Source: Ascarosepion bandense (Eukaryota; Mollusca; Cephalopoda; Sepiida; Sepiidae). Taken from it: a stretch of DNA of 64,000 nucleotides. A program made the position numbers and the translations under genes. The stretch covers positions 7,484,501 to 7,548,500 of the forward strand of contig JBBBDQ010001026.1 in the NCBI GenBank assembly GCA_037127315.1. Reading direction: 5' to 3'. The notes beneath the pieces were generated by a model, which had not been told where the DNA came from, did not search any database, and saw only the letters and a program-made list of their open reading frames with translations. The first letter of the stretch is position 1. Every line of letters begins with the position of its first letter. Shown piece after piece: positions 20,469-30,610 of the stretch.

Positions 20469-20504
<36 letters not shown>
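20469..20504. repeat. (AT)n microsatellite
   Basis: About 18 AT units. Confidence 0.95.
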
Positions 20505-20505
<1 letters not shown>

Positions 20506-20617
20506 TTCTATGAAACTGTGGCACCGGCCTGAAATTGGGCATGTCACAAATTGTACTAAAAATATTTTAACAAGTGGAATCCACCTGAAAATTGATTTAA
20601 AACAAATATAATGTTTT

Positions 20618-20940
20618 CAATCATTTCAACTCAGGCGGGATTGTCGCTAGTGCGCTGGGAGTTATAGCGAGAGAAATGACTGCGTAAAGTAGGTATTGAA
20701 GAAAGGATAAAAGATTGACTGAATACAAGAAGATATATGATTGCAATTGACGATGCATTTAAATTTTTAGAGAATGTAGCTATCAGGGAAACAAGTAAAC
20801 AGAAGGGAATTCCATAGTCGGAAAGTAGTAAAAAAGAAACTGTTAGAATAGAAATGGCGATAAAATATAATTATTTAAAACAAAACGATGCGACCTTGAT
20901 GCTAATCAAGTAGCACACTTAAATTCATGCGGTCTGGGCA
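20618..20940 (-). mobile_element. LINE-A 3' part, downstream of Helitron insertion
   Basis: Reverse-orientation LINE-A C-terminal region (complement of 'ggaattccatagtcggaaag', equivalent to RLWNSLP) and 3' UTR. The element continues across the Helitron at 21469-21815. Confidence 0.7.
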
Positions 20941-21468
20941 TCTATCTAAACTTAATTATAAATGGAACTTTGTCTCTGTGTGTGTGTGTCTGTGTGTGTG
21001 TGTGTCCGTTACCTATAGACTCCGAAACGGTTGAACCGATTTTCTTGAAAATTTACACAGTTGTACTATAAGCGTCTGCGAGTGTTCTTAGCTAGGTTTT
21101 GTGTCGAGGTACCCCCGATAAATATCGATAATCGAAAAAATCCGGTTATAGAAGGATTGGTCCGATTTTAATCAAATTTGATACATTCATAGACAAAGAT
21201 GTAAGAAACGATATTCAGAAGTTTGAAGGTTGCAGTTCTTACAATAGTGCAGAAAATCGATAATATATATATATAAAAATTGATACCCGGAAATCAAAAT
21301 TTGACTTACATCCATTCATTTTTCTTTCAGTCTGTGGTTTCGCTTTAACTGGAAAGAACTATTGCTTTTTAGTCTTTCGTGCCAACGTCCAAAGAGTCTG
21401 AACTCCAGGACCATGGATTAGCTTTAAAGCTTTCATTACACCCGAGCAACGCCGGGCTATGCTGCTAG
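20941..21468 (+). mobile_element. Non-autonomous Helitron, 528 bp
   Basis: A|TCTATCTAAACTTAATTATA at the 5' end; the hairpin CCCGAGCAACGCCGGG, then CTATGCTG and CTAG|T at the 3' end. It lies cleanly inside LINE-A, which resumes on both sides. It is shorter than the 752-bp copy at 33892 because the interior around the AT run is deleted. Confidence 0.9.
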
Positions 21469-21830
21469 TCAGGAAATAAAGCTCGACAGAGCAGTTGCCA
21501 CGGAATCATTTGTAGAAAAGACAGAAAAAAACCACGTCAAGTCGGTAAATAAGTGACTGATCTCGAAACAACAAGCCTTGATCGATTACACGGCAGATCT
21601 TTCGTTTGATTTTGTCGAGAACCACGAGGTGTATAGCAGGAGCATCTGACCAGATATAATAATATTCAATGCCCGAATGAATGGTAGATTTATAAATGTG
21701 AAAAATCTTCTTTTCTTCATATCTCATTGACTGCTGAAGTTTTAATAAAATTGGAACTTTTACGATAGATAAACTTCTATTTATTCTTCCAATTATCAAA
21801 CACACAGACAATTGTTTCTAACCAAGATGG
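21469..21830 (-). pseudogene. LINE-A ORF fragment upstream of Helitron insertion
   Basis: A 101-codon open frame (21811-21506) reads IYKSTIHSGIEYYYIWSDAP, LDKIKRKICRVIDQ and YRLDVVFFCLFYK. This is the segment after the RT domain of LINE-A (compare 58.3 and 59.9 kb: LDKIQRKICNVI, RGDVASLCLFY). It is interrupted by the Helitron and continues at 20940. Confidence 0.8.
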
Positions 21831-21985
21831 AAACTAAACCGAATTGACATCAGTCGTAGATTGTACCTCTAAGCAATGGCCGCTCGGTGGACGAAGGCAT
21901 ATTTTAGCGTGTTATATACACAATGTAAACACACGCGAGTAACCGAGGGTGTTCAAATTCATTACTGAATGAACGATGCGTAAAA
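21831..21985 (-). mobile_element. tRNA-HHR-type unit split by mariner
   Basis: Reverse orientation: a tRNA-like segment (complement of aaactaaaccgaattgacat...) and the conserved tactgaatgaacgatgcgta block. The unit resumes after the mariner at 25631 (gtggtgagtggcttctgttttt...caccatttcttcatagtgct). The ribozyme end is absent. Confidence 0.65.
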
Positions 21986-21987
21986 TA

Positions 21988-23490
21988 CGAGGTTCATTCA
22001 ATAAATAAGGTGAATTATTCGGTATAAGAATTTCTACGCGTGTCATTCAATAAATAAGGTGAATTTTTCGGTATAAGGACTTCTACGCGTATCATTCAAT
22101 AAGTAAGGTGAATTTTTCGGTATGAGGACTGCGAGGGTCATTCAATAAATAAGGGGAATTTTTTGGTATAAGGACTTCTACGAGGGTCATTCAATAAATA
22201 AGGGGAATTTTTCGGTATAAGGACTTCTACGAATGTCATTCAATAAATAAGGTGAACTTTTCGGTATAAGGACTTCTATGAGGATCATTCAATAAATAAG
22301 GTGAACTTTTCGGTATAAGGACTTCTCCGAATGTCATTCAATAAGGTGAATCTTTCAGTATAAGGACTTCTACGAGGGTCATTCAATAAATGAGGTGAAT
22401 TTTTCGGTATAAGGACTTCTACGCGTATCATTCAATAAGTAAGGTGAATTTTTCGGTATAAGGACTTCTACGCGTATCATTCAATAAGTAAGGTGAATTT
22501 TTCGGTATGAGGACTGCGAGGGTCATTCAATAAATAAGGGGAATTTTTTGGTATAAGGACTTCTACGAGGGTCATTCAATAAATAAGGGGAATTTTTCGG
22601 TATAAGGACTTCTACGAATGTCATTCAATAAATAAGGTGAACTTTTCGGTATAAGGACTTCTACGAGGGTCATTCAATAAATAAGGTGAATTTTTCGGTA
22701 TAAGGACTTCTACGAGGATCATTCAATAAATAAGGTGAACTTTTCGGTATAAGGACTTCTACGAATGTCATTCAATAAGGTGAATCTTTCAGTATAAGGA
22801 CTTCTACGAGGGTCATTCAATAAATAAGGTGAATTTTTCGGTATAAGGACTTCTACGAGGATCATTCAATAAATGAGGTGAATTTTTCGGTATAAGGACT
22901 TCTACGAGGGTCATTCAATAAATGAGGTGAATTTTTCGGTATAAGGACTTCTACGAGGATCATTCAATAAATAAGGTGAATTTTTCGGTATAAGGACTTC
23001 TACGAGGATCATTCAATAAATGAGGTGAATTTTTCGGTATAAGGACTTCTACGAGGGTCATTCAATAAATAAGGTGAATTTTTCGGTATAAGGACTTCTA
23101 CGAGGATCATTCAATAAATGAGGTGAATTTTTCGGTATAAGGACTTCTACGAGGGTCATTCAATAAATGAGGTGAATTTTTCGGTATAAGGACTTCTACG
23201 AGGGTCATTCAATAAATAAGGTGAATTTTTCGGTATAAGGACTTCTACGAGGATCATTCAATAAATGAGGTGAATTTTTCGGTATAAGGACTTCTACGAG
23301 GATCATTCAATAAATAAGGTGAATTTTTCGGTATAAGGACTTCTACGAGGATCATTCAATAAATAAGGTGAATTTTTCGGTATAAGGACTTCTACGAGGA
23401 TCATTCAATAAATGAGGTGAATCTTTCAGTATAAGGACTTCTACGAGGGTCATTCAGTAAATAAGGTGAATTTTTCGGTATAAGAACTTC
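21988..23490. repeat. 49-bp minisatellite grown from a mariner TIR
   Basis: About 30 units of the form GAGGATCATTCAATAAATAA / GGTGAATTTTTCGGTATAAG / GACTTCTAC (49 bp). The first unit is the left TIR itself and the last joins the subterminal region. Variants (ggggaa, gcgtatc, 'aataaggtgaatctttcag' short units) recur in blocks, so multi-unit segments were copied together. Confidence 0.95.
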
Positions 23491-23514
23491 TAATACAGAT
23501 AGAATCTTACTTTT

Positions 23515-24110
23515 TTTATTCAACGTAGTCTCCCAGCAGTGTCAACACCGTTTGCCTTCTGTGCACAAGCTTTCGTATTCCCTCAGACTAAAAATCGTTG
23601 GATTGATGTCTCAACCAATCGCTCACAGCACTTTTGACTTCATCGTGACTTTCAAACTTCGTGCCTCTTGTGAACGCTTTCAAGGGACCAACAGGTGAAA
23701 GTCAGAAGGGGCAATGTCTGGTCTATAAGGGGGATGTGGGAGCAGTTCCCAGCCCAGCTCGTTGATGGTCTGCACTGATTGGGCATCTTTGGCAACTACC
23801 GACAGCTGACCTTCAAGTATGCAATGTCATCATGGACAATTTTGTGTGCTGTCCCAAAAAATAGACACAGTCCTTGCAATGTCATCCACTGTGACCTTTC
23901 TGTCAGACGAAATGATGTCATTGACTGAATCGATCACCTCAGGAGACCTCAATTCTGTAAGCCTTCCAGGCCTGTCTTATCCGCAACACTGCTCCGTCAT
24001 TCTTTCATCAATCTAGCCCTCATGAAGACGTTTTTTGGCTAAAACACGTGGCACCATACACATTTGACATTCTCCTATGTATTTCAACTCATTTGCATCC
24101 TTCAGTAACC
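23515..24110 (-). pseudogene. mariner transposase remnant (SETMAR-like)
   Basis: Minus-strand translation shows, in order, a linker/HTH stretch GRPGRLTELRSPEVIDSVND and DRKVTVDDIARTVSI, then a jump to QTINELGWELLPHPPYRPD and IAPSDFHLLVPLKAFTRGTKF, SAVSDWLRHQSNDF and the terminal LLGDYVE. The third catalytic aspartate (PSD) is present, but the segment with the first two is deleted, and stops and frameshifts are present. The partial ORFs in the region are shadows. Confidence 0.85.
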
Positions 24111-24164
24111 AAAAACTTAATAACTGATCACTGTTCAATCATGGAGCATGCTTCTTGATCGAAC

Positions 24165-25465
24165 ATTGGAGTAATTGGAGTAGATAGACTAAACTATCGC
24201 CCGGTTCCCACTCCACCCACGTCTATTGAACAGGTGAAGAGGCTCATCCCTTGTTCCCTGCTTAGGATGTGGTTTCCGGCTTTCTCTTCTCCATTCTTTT
24301 CACTCTCTTATTTTTTTCCCCTCTCCTCAATTGGAGTAGACAGACTAAACTATCGCCCGATTCACACTCCACCCACGTATATTGAACATGTGAAGAGGCT
24401 CATCCCTTGTTCCCTGCTTAGGATGTGGTTTCCGGCTTTCTCTTCTCCATTCTTTTCACTCTCTTATTTTTTCCCCTCTCCTCAATCGGAGTAGATAGAC
24501 TAAACTATCGCCCGGTTCACACTCCACCCACGTCTATTGAACATGTGAAGAGGCTCATCCCTTGTTCCCTGCTTAGGATGTGGTTTCCGGCTTTCTCTCC
24601 TCCATTCTTTTCACTCTCTTATTTTTTCCCCTCTCCTCAATTGGAGTAGATAGACTAAACTATCTCCCGGTTCACACTCTACCCACGTCTATTGAACATG
24701 TGAAGAGGCTCATCCCTTGTTCCTTGCTTAGGATGTGGTTTCCGGCTTTCTCTTCTCCATTCTTTTCACTCTCTTATTTTTTCCCCTCTCCTCAATTGGA
24801 GTAGATAGACTAAACTATCGCCCGGTTCACACTCCACCCACGTCTATTGAACAGGTGAAGAGGCTCATCCCTTGTTCCCTGCTTAGGATGTGGTTTCCCC
24901 GCTTTCTCTTCTCCATTCTTTTCACTCTCTTATTTTTTCCCCTCTCCTCAATTGGAGTAGATAGACTAAACTATCTCCCGGTTCACACTCTACCCACGTC
25001 TATTGAACATGTGAAGAGGCTCATCCCTTGTTCCTTGCTTAGGATGTGGTTTCCCCGCTTTCTCTTCTCCATTCTTTTCACTCTCTTATTTTTTCCCCTC
25101 TCCTCAATTGGAGTAGATAGACTAAACTATCGCCCGGTTCACACTCCACTCACGTCTATTGAACAGGTGAAGAGGCTCATCCCTTGTTCCCTGCTTAGGA
25201 TGTGGTTTCCGGCTTTCTCTTCTCCATTCTTTTCACTCTCTTATTTTTTCCCCTCTCCTCAATTGGAGTAGATAGACTAAACTATCGCCCGGTTCCCACT
25301 CCACCCACGTCTATTGAACAGGTGAAGAGGCTCATCCCTTGTTCCCTTCTTAGGATGTGGTTTCCGGCTTTCTCTTCTCCATTCTTTTCACTCTTACGTA
25401 GCCCCCTGCGCTTCAGTGGCGTTACTGCCTTGCTCGGGGTGATATGAAAAAAAAAGAAAAAAACT
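24165..25465 (+). mobile_element. SINE-T array, eight units, LINE-A-like tail
   Basis: Eight ~155-bp units, each AATTGGAGTAGATAGACTAA, CTATCGCCCGGTTCACACTC, CTATTGAACAGGTGAAGAGG, CTCATCCCTTGTTCC..., followed once by the tail TACGTAGCCCCCTGCGC...GCTCGGGGTGATATG and poly-A (25440-25460). The tail shares about 55 bp with the LINE-A 3' end. Units are 95% or more alike by eye, so the array is young. Open frames across it are repeat artefacts. Inserted inside the mariner. Confidence 0.85.
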
Positions 25466-25689
25466 TTGTTAATCTCCAAAACTCTCAATTTTTTTTTTCA
25501 ATCTGCAAAAAAAAAATTAAATCCCTTTGAAAAGAAGTAAAGGAAAAGAATTATAAAGAAAGTAAACTTCTATCTGTATTAGAAGTTCTTTTACTGAAAA
25601 ATTCACCATATTTATTGAATGAACCTCGTAGTGGTGAGTGGCTTCTGTTTTTTTTTTTAAGTTCACCATTTCTTCATAGTGCTCAATCA

Positions 25690-26010
25690 TCGAGCGACAG
25701 CATAACCCAAAAGGTCTATTTAATTGTTTGTGTGTTTTTTCTAATTTTTTAATATACTTTTGTGTATTGGAATCGGAATTGTGAATAATTTCACTGAAGT
25801 TCATGTCTGTACAATTATTTTGTTCATGTACTCTCAAACTTCTCAGTTATTCTTAAACAAATTTGATGCCTGCTTAATAGGAAATGTTCTATTATCTACT
25901 GCCGGGTGTTCTTTGGAAAGTTAAAATTTTAAAATTGTCCCTGGTTATGTCATGTGAAACGTTTAATGAGAATGTGGTCACAACATAAAGGATTTTTTAG
26001 CGTGTATCTA
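25690..26010. other. No recognised feature
   Basis: Unique-looking AT-rich sequence with one short minus-strand frame (25837-25517) lacking any motif I know. Confidence 0.35.
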
Positions 26011-26012
26011 AT

Positions 26013-26723
26013 CTAAATCTAAACTTATTTATAAATGGAACTTTGTCTATGTGTGTGTGTGTGTGTGTGTGTGTCCGTTACCTATAGATTCTGAAACGGT
26101 TGAACGGATTTTCTTGAAAATTTACACAGTTGTACTATAAGCGTCTGCGAGTGTTCTTATCTAAGTTTTGTGTCGAGGTACCCCGATAAATATCGAAAAT
26201 CGATAATCGAAAAAATCCGGTTATAGAAGGAGTGGTCCGATTTTAATCAAATTTAAAACACTCATAGACAAAGACATAAGAAACGATATTCAGAAGTTTC
26301 AAGGTTGTAGTTCTTACAATGGTGCAGAAAATCGATAATATGTATATAAAAGGCAAGATGTTTGTGTGTTTATCAGCCTGTATTTTTTCAACCCTTTTAT
26401 TTTAGTTTTTGCTTCGGGTTTGGCTCTAAGTAGTTATAATTGTAGTTCTTAGTCTCAGCCATGATACCATTTATTCAGAGGACTTATTTAGCCTTTAAAA
26501 TTCACTTTACGACGAAAAAAACTTATTTGATATCGATAGCAGAAAATCAAAATTTGACTTACATCCATTCATTTTTCTTTCAGTCTACGGTTTCGCTTTA
26601 ACTTGAAACAACTATTGCTTTTTAGTATTTCGTGCCAACGTCCAAAGAGTCTGAGCTCCAGGGCCATGGATTAGTTTTAAAGCTTTCATTACACCCGAGC
26701 AACGCCGGGCTATACACACACAC

Positions 26724-26788
<65 letters not shown>

Positions 26789-26914
26789 CTCGGTGCGATT
26801 GGTAAATTGTCGCAGTTATTTTATTATTTCAAATATTCTTTAGGCTGAGTCTGAGCTCCAGGACCATGGATTACTTTTAAAGCTTTCATTACACCCGAGC
26901 CACACCGGGCTATG
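26013..26914 (+). mobile_element. Non-autonomous Helitron, doubled and decayed 3' end
   Basis: 5' TCTAAATCTAAACTTATTTA; first 3' hairpin CCCGAGCAACGCCGGGC at about 26695-26711, running straight into (AC)n(AT)n, then the GGTGCGATTGGTAAATTGTC block and a second 3' end with the hairpin decayed (CCCGAGCCACACCGGG). The same double-end layout is seen at 3095-3984. Confidence 0.8.
26714..26782. repeat. (AC)n(AT)n microsatellite
   Basis: Compound run between the two Helitron 3' ends. Confidence 0.95.
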
Positions 26915-26919
26915 CCATA

Positions 26920-27324
26920 TCCTATGTAAAGAACTATTTTATTTGATGAGCGTTGTTTACTTTATATAACTTTACATCTAGGATTTTGAGTCTTTCCTTA
27001 CATCTAGTAGCGTATAGAAGTTTTGTATTACACAATAATATTTGCCTTATATTTGTAGCTTTGTTTCAGGTGTTCGTGACCCGCTGTTCTGTATCTGCAT
27101 GGGAATTTCGACAAGTATCAAATCAACATACAACGGATTATTAAGCACGTGTAGCCGACGTAAGATCGCAGTGCTGTTTTTTATGATTAATTTGGAGATG
27201 CAATCTCCCAGAGGGCATGAAAATTCATGAAAAATATTATTTTTATATAGATGCAATTTTTGAGAAGCCGCCTTGTTGGTAATAATTACATTAGATATTT
27301 CAATTAATACTGAACTTGACACAG

Positions 27325-27325
<1 letters not shown>
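26920..27325. other. No recognised feature
   Basis: Two short frames overlap here on the plus strand. No family repeat or protein motif is recognised. Confidence 0.35.
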
Positions 27326-27327
<2 letters not shown>

Positions 27328-27372
<45 letters not shown>

Positions 27373-27455
27373 GTATACATATACATACATCCATAAATAT
27401 ATATAAAGAAATTAACGAATACATAATAACGCGCGCGCGCACACACACACATGCA
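27328..27455. repeat. (AT)n and (CG/CA)n microsatellites
   Basis: AT run, then a short GC/AC alternating run gcgcgcgcgcacacac. Confidence 0.9.
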
Positions 27456-27814
27456 CACCTACACATGCATATTTATATGTCTAACGCAAAGAGTGGAAAA
27501 TATTTTTTTTATGAGAATACATTTTGCGTTCGTCTACTGGTAGACATTTTACATTCAGAAGAAGAAATGCCCTGTCATTAAAATGATTTTTTACTCTCTC
27601 TTTCTCTCTCATTTCTCCATTTTTCCTCTATATCCTGTTAACATTCATATGTGTGCATATTTAAACACTTCATGCAAGTGTTAATCGTTGTCTAACTTCA
27701 TAATCTGTAATTATTGCTTCATTCACTTATGCTCATACCACTGACCTCAATGAATAACATACTACATTGAATAGCACTTGAGTTTTTTACTGGGTTATTA
27801 TTAGTATATATATG
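27456..27814. other. No recognised feature
   Basis: AT-rich with a short TC run; nothing else seen. Confidence 0.35.
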
Positions 27815-27845
27815 TTATAAATTGTAATTTAGATCATGTTCAAAT

Positions 27846-27910
27846 TACAATCTACTACAAAGTGCACATTTTGTTTCGACATGGAAAGGACGATGTCTCA
27901 TCAGTTAGTA
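27846..27910 (-). ncRNA. Hammerhead-like ribozyme, left arm
   Basis: Minus strand: CTGATGA (27904-27898), helix II GACATCG/CCATGTC with one mismatch, GAAA (27877-27874), helix III ACAAA/TTTGT, then A and GTAGATTG. The core is canonical; the sequence 5' of the core does not pair with GTAGA. Confidence 0.55.
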
Positions 27911-27928
27911 TACTGAAAAATAGCGCTT

Positions 27929-27987
27929 TCTACCTGATGAGACATTGTCCTTTCAATGTCGAAACAAAATGTGCACTTTGTAGTAGA
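27929..27987 (+). ncRNA. Type I hammerhead ribozyme (all three helices)
   Basis: The cleanest ribozyme in the window. Helix I TCTAC (27929-27933) pairs GTAGA (27983-27987); core CTGATGA (27934-27940); helix II GACATTG (27941-27947) pairs CAATGTC (27954-27960) with loop TCCTTT; GAAA (27961-27964); helix III ACAAA, starting at the last A of GAAA (27964-27968), pairs TTTGT (27977-27981); cleavage predicted after A27982 (a GUA triplet). Loops close helices II and III, leaving helix I open, which makes it type I. GUA is cleavable but usually slower than GUC. Confidence 0.8.
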
Positions 27988-28112
27988 TTGTAATTTGAAC
28001 ATGATCTAAAGTACAATTTATAGTAAATATTCATAGCTCTATTTCTATACTGAGCACTGTTTTAAATTAATGTTTTGAACTTTGTTAATATTTTCTTAGT
28101 TCCTTATTCATT

Positions 28113-28117
<5 letters not shown>

Positions 28118-28152
<35 letters not shown>
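28118..28152. repeat. (AT)n microsatellite
   Basis: About 17 AT units immediately 5' of SINE-T. Confidence 0.9.
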
Positions 28153-28155
<3 letters not shown>

Positions 28156-28437
28156 GGAGTAGAAGAGGCTCATCCCTTGTTTCCTGCTTAGGATGCGGTT
28201 TCCGGTTTTCTCTTTTCTAATCTTCTCACTGTTTTTTTTTTCAATTGGGGTAGATAGACTAAACTATCGCCCGGTTCACACTCCACCCACATCTATTGAA
28301 CAGGTGAAGAGGCTCATCCCTTGATTCCTGTTTAGGATGCGGTTTCCGGTTTTCTCTTTTATAATCTTCTCACTCTTATGTAGCCCCCTGCACATCAGTG
28401 GCGTTACCGCCCTGCGTGGGGTGATATGATTAAATAT
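28153..28437 (+). mobile_element. SINE-T, two units with tail
   Basis: Truncated first unit (attggagtag then AAGAGGCTCATCCCTTG), one complete unit, and the tail TTATGTAGCCCCCTGCACAT...GGGGTGATATGATTAAAT. The tail resembles the LINE-A 3' end. Confidence 0.8.
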
Positions 28438-28460
28438 ATATACATATATATGAAGTGAAA

Positions 28461-28463
28461 CAG

Positions 28464-28522
<59 letters not shown>
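28461..28522. repeat. (GATA)n(GA)n microsatellite
   Basis: GATA tetranucleotides followed by a GA run, directly preceding GAGTCCTATGTGTAAATTGTC. Confidence 0.95.
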
Positions 28523-28525
<3 letters not shown>

Positions 28526-29365
28526 AGAGTCCTATGTGTAAATTGTCGCCATTATATATTTTTCATTTGGCACATGCGTGTTGGTTGTTTTTTATATTGT
28601 CGTCTGCGCAACATAGTAGAGTCAGTTGGGAACCGTCTGTGAAAGAAAGAGTAGCATGACGCAAATCACTCCATCATAAATTTACTTTTACTACTTGGCC
28701 TTTGCATTGAAAGCTTCAATACGAATATTTCAGTGTTTGGGAGTAAATATAAGGACATTGCAGAGGAATCGGAAAGAGTTGAATGCGACTCACATCTAGT
28801 TTCGTAACTAGTCAAACTGTTATTTCATTGATTATAGTGTATGGGGAGCAGTTGAGCTAGACACGAACAAAAGGCTCTTTGTAACACTAACTATTCATTT
28901 AAGGCAAGGATCATGGCAGCATTGATCAACTTAAATAGAGCGATCGCCTAGAAAATATGCAGGAGATTAGAAAATTTGAAAGCCGTAGTGAAAGGCAATT
29001 GCGAGTTTATAGGATAAATTTACTCTTTAGTATTTCAAGATATTTTAGTGTGTATTTGTTGAATATTTCTGCCAATAATATTCGCGCATGGCCCAGGGGA
29101 CAATCACACGGGCCTTGAGCGATTATTGGCATAGCAGAATATCTCCTGCAATATTATTGCCAGGCTGTATCTCTCTTTCAAGAGGGGGCTATGTTTATTG
29201 CCCGATCACTTAGGCGTGTCAAAAATGGGGACGTGCCGAAAAGACTTGCTCTCAGACCCAATTTAAAATGACTTTGTGTCACATTCGGTTGCAACTTAGA
29301 CGTACTAAAAATATTCATAGACATGATGAATTTTGGATATCGTGAATAAAAGAATAACCAGTGTG
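28523..29365. other. Mostly unrecognised; starts with a microsatellite-linked motif
   Basis: Begins with TGTAAATTGTCGCC, similar to the GGTAAATTGTCGC motif beside other microsatellites. The rest shows no frame or family repeat I recognise. Confidence 0.35.
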
Positions 29366-29368
29366 TTG

Positions 29369-29690
29369 GAATCAGTCAGTAAAGTGCCATTCGTGATACA
29401 CCTTTTGGCGATCATGTCTCGAAAGAGACATGACTGACTGAACAGAAGATTTTCCCGCAGTAGGTTGCCATTACATTCTACGGTAGACATATTGTCAACC
29501 AAGACTATAGAACTCAAATATGTCCTGCTATTTAATAATGACTTGGGGAAGAAAGGAATGGATTAACACCTTTCCTAAGATTATTTGCGCGTAAGTGGCT
29601 GCAACGAATTCAACTGGGATTCGAACTCGTTTCTCCTATTTCTCGTTTCAAACCGATATCCACTGCACTACAATCCACAAGTCACAATGC
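29369..29690 (-). mobile_element. SINE-A, nearly full, with tRNA-like head
   Basis: Reverse orientation from CAGTCAGTAAAGTGCCATTC to the head (complement of GATTCGAACTCGTTT as B-box region and ACCGATATCCACTGCACTAC as A-box region). Length about 320 bp. Confidence 0.8.
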
Positions 29691-29870
29691 AGTTTGGATA
29701 TGTAAACGCTTTCCTAATTAGCATAGATACTAAATAGATTATATGAATGTCCAAACAGATATCCACTGCACTACAATCCACAAGTCATAATGCAGTTTGG
29801 AGATGTAAACGCTTTCCTAATTAGCATATATCCTAAATAGATTATATGAATGCCCAAACAGTAAAGGTAG
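29655..29870. repeat. ~105-bp tandem duplication at the SINE-A head
   Basis: GATATCCACTGCACTACAAT through CATAGATAC(T)AAATAGATTATATGAATG is present twice in a row (starting near 29659 and 29758), so the SINE head and its flank were duplicated after insertion. Confidence 0.85.
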
Positions 29871-30089
29871 AACAACTCTCGGTATGCGAATATATTGTGC
29901 TGCACAACAGAGTGATTTACACCTTTGATAATAATATGCGCTCAAGCCGCAGGAGAGAAAACCTTTTTTAAATACGTAAACGCCACTTACTTAATTTCAT
30001 GAAATTTCGCACAGAACCTTCATTTTTCCTCAAAACATTCTTTTTAAAAGTAGGAGTTTTGGAGATTGTAAACCACCTACTTTTTTTTT

Positions 30090-30180
30090 CAAATAAGTGC
30101 TATCTTAATGAAAATAAGTGCTATCTTAATGAAAATAAGTGCTATCTTAATGAAAATAAGTGCTATCTTAATGAAAATCA
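30090..30180. repeat. 21-bp tandem repeat (about four copies)
   Basis: Units AAATAAGTGCTATCTTAATG + A, in frame within a short chance ORF. Confidence 0.95.
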
Positions 30181-30380
30181 GCTCTGATTTGTATAATAAT
30201 AAATCCAATAAACAATGACAGTACATAATTAGAAAAGCTTTTAATTACTTTTGTAAATAAGTAATATGAATGACATTATTTTTAGCAAAAATAAAATTTT
30301 TCTGATGAATTTTCTTCCTGTTTTATCGGTCAAGCGACACTCGTTTATCTCGCATACCGAGAATTCGATTTTCCAACGCC

Positions 30381-30466
30381 TTCGGCAGTACATCTACTAA
30401 AATTGGAACGCTACAAAGCAGATTAGCATGGCCCCTGCGCAAGGATAACTCGCAAATTTGTGAACC
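30381..30466 (+). ncRNA. U6 snRNA pseudogene (truncated, chimeric)
   Basis: TTCGGCAGTACATCTACTAA, AATTGGAACGCTACAAAGCA, GATTAGCATGGCCCCTGCGC, AAGGATAACTCGCAAATTTG, TGAA follows U6 from just after its first bases to near the 3' end with about eight changes. The conserved ACAGAG box is ACAAAG here, and the terminal T tract is missing. No TATA or PSE-like sequence is evident upstream. It passes directly into LINE-A sequence, so it is a retrotransposed chimera and not a gene. Confidence 0.9.
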
Positions 30467-30610
30467 ATGTGGCTTCCCTTTGTCAGTTCTCTAAATATTT
30501 TCATGGCTTCTGCTCGAGCGATCTCTGGTGCTTCTGCAACAGGTGTTTACTCGTGCAACCAGACTGGCAACTGGGTCGCACCTCGACTGGATGTCCCTCT
30601 CCAAGGCTAT
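30467..30610 (+). mobile_element. LINE-A fragment fused to U6
   Basis: ATGTGGCTTCCCTTTGTCAG... AATATTTTCATGGCTTCTGC ... TTTACTCGTGCAACCAGACT ... aactgggtcgca aligns with the LINE-A segment encoding DVASLCLFYKYFHGFCSDEL...FTRxTRLATR (compare 62.09 kb). Same strand as U6. Confidence 0.8.

Larger units (their letters stand above)
21988..25628 (-). mobile_element. Mariner element with expanded TIR array and nested SINE-T
   Basis: Ends CGAGGTTCATTCAATAAATA (left) and the complement TTTATTGAATGAACCTCG (right), about 48 bp of inverted similarity, flanked by TA at 21986-21987 and 25629-25630. From left to right: about 30 tandem TIR-like units (to 23490), a minus-strand transposase remnant (23515-24100), a SINE-T array (24165-25465) and the right TIR. 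A normal mariner is about 1.3 kb; the 3.6 kb here is due to the array and the insertion. Confidence 0.85.
27815..28022. mobile_element. Palindromic foldback element with two hammerheads
   Basis: Arms of about 90 bp (TTATAAATTGTAATTTAGAT... and its complement ...ATCTAAAGTACAATTTATA) around a loop of roughly 35 bp. Each arm carries a hammerhead motif, one per strand, pointing outward. It is a short relative of 17731-18439, sharing the terminal bases, the ribozyme and the 3' flank gagcactgttttaaattaatg. No coding. Confidence 0.8.

Noticed and set aside
21988..23490. CRISPR-like 49-bp periodic array
   Set aside because: Contiguous minisatellite with no spacers; derived from a mariner TIR.
24735..25271. 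178-codon open frame on the plus strand
   Set aside because: Translation of ~155-bp SINE-T units (155 is not a multiple of 3, so frames shift between units). No domain; artefact of the array.
30381..30466. Functional U6 snRNA gene
   Set aside because: Changed ACAGAG box, missing 3' end and T tract, no upstream promoter elements seen, and fusion to LINE sequence.
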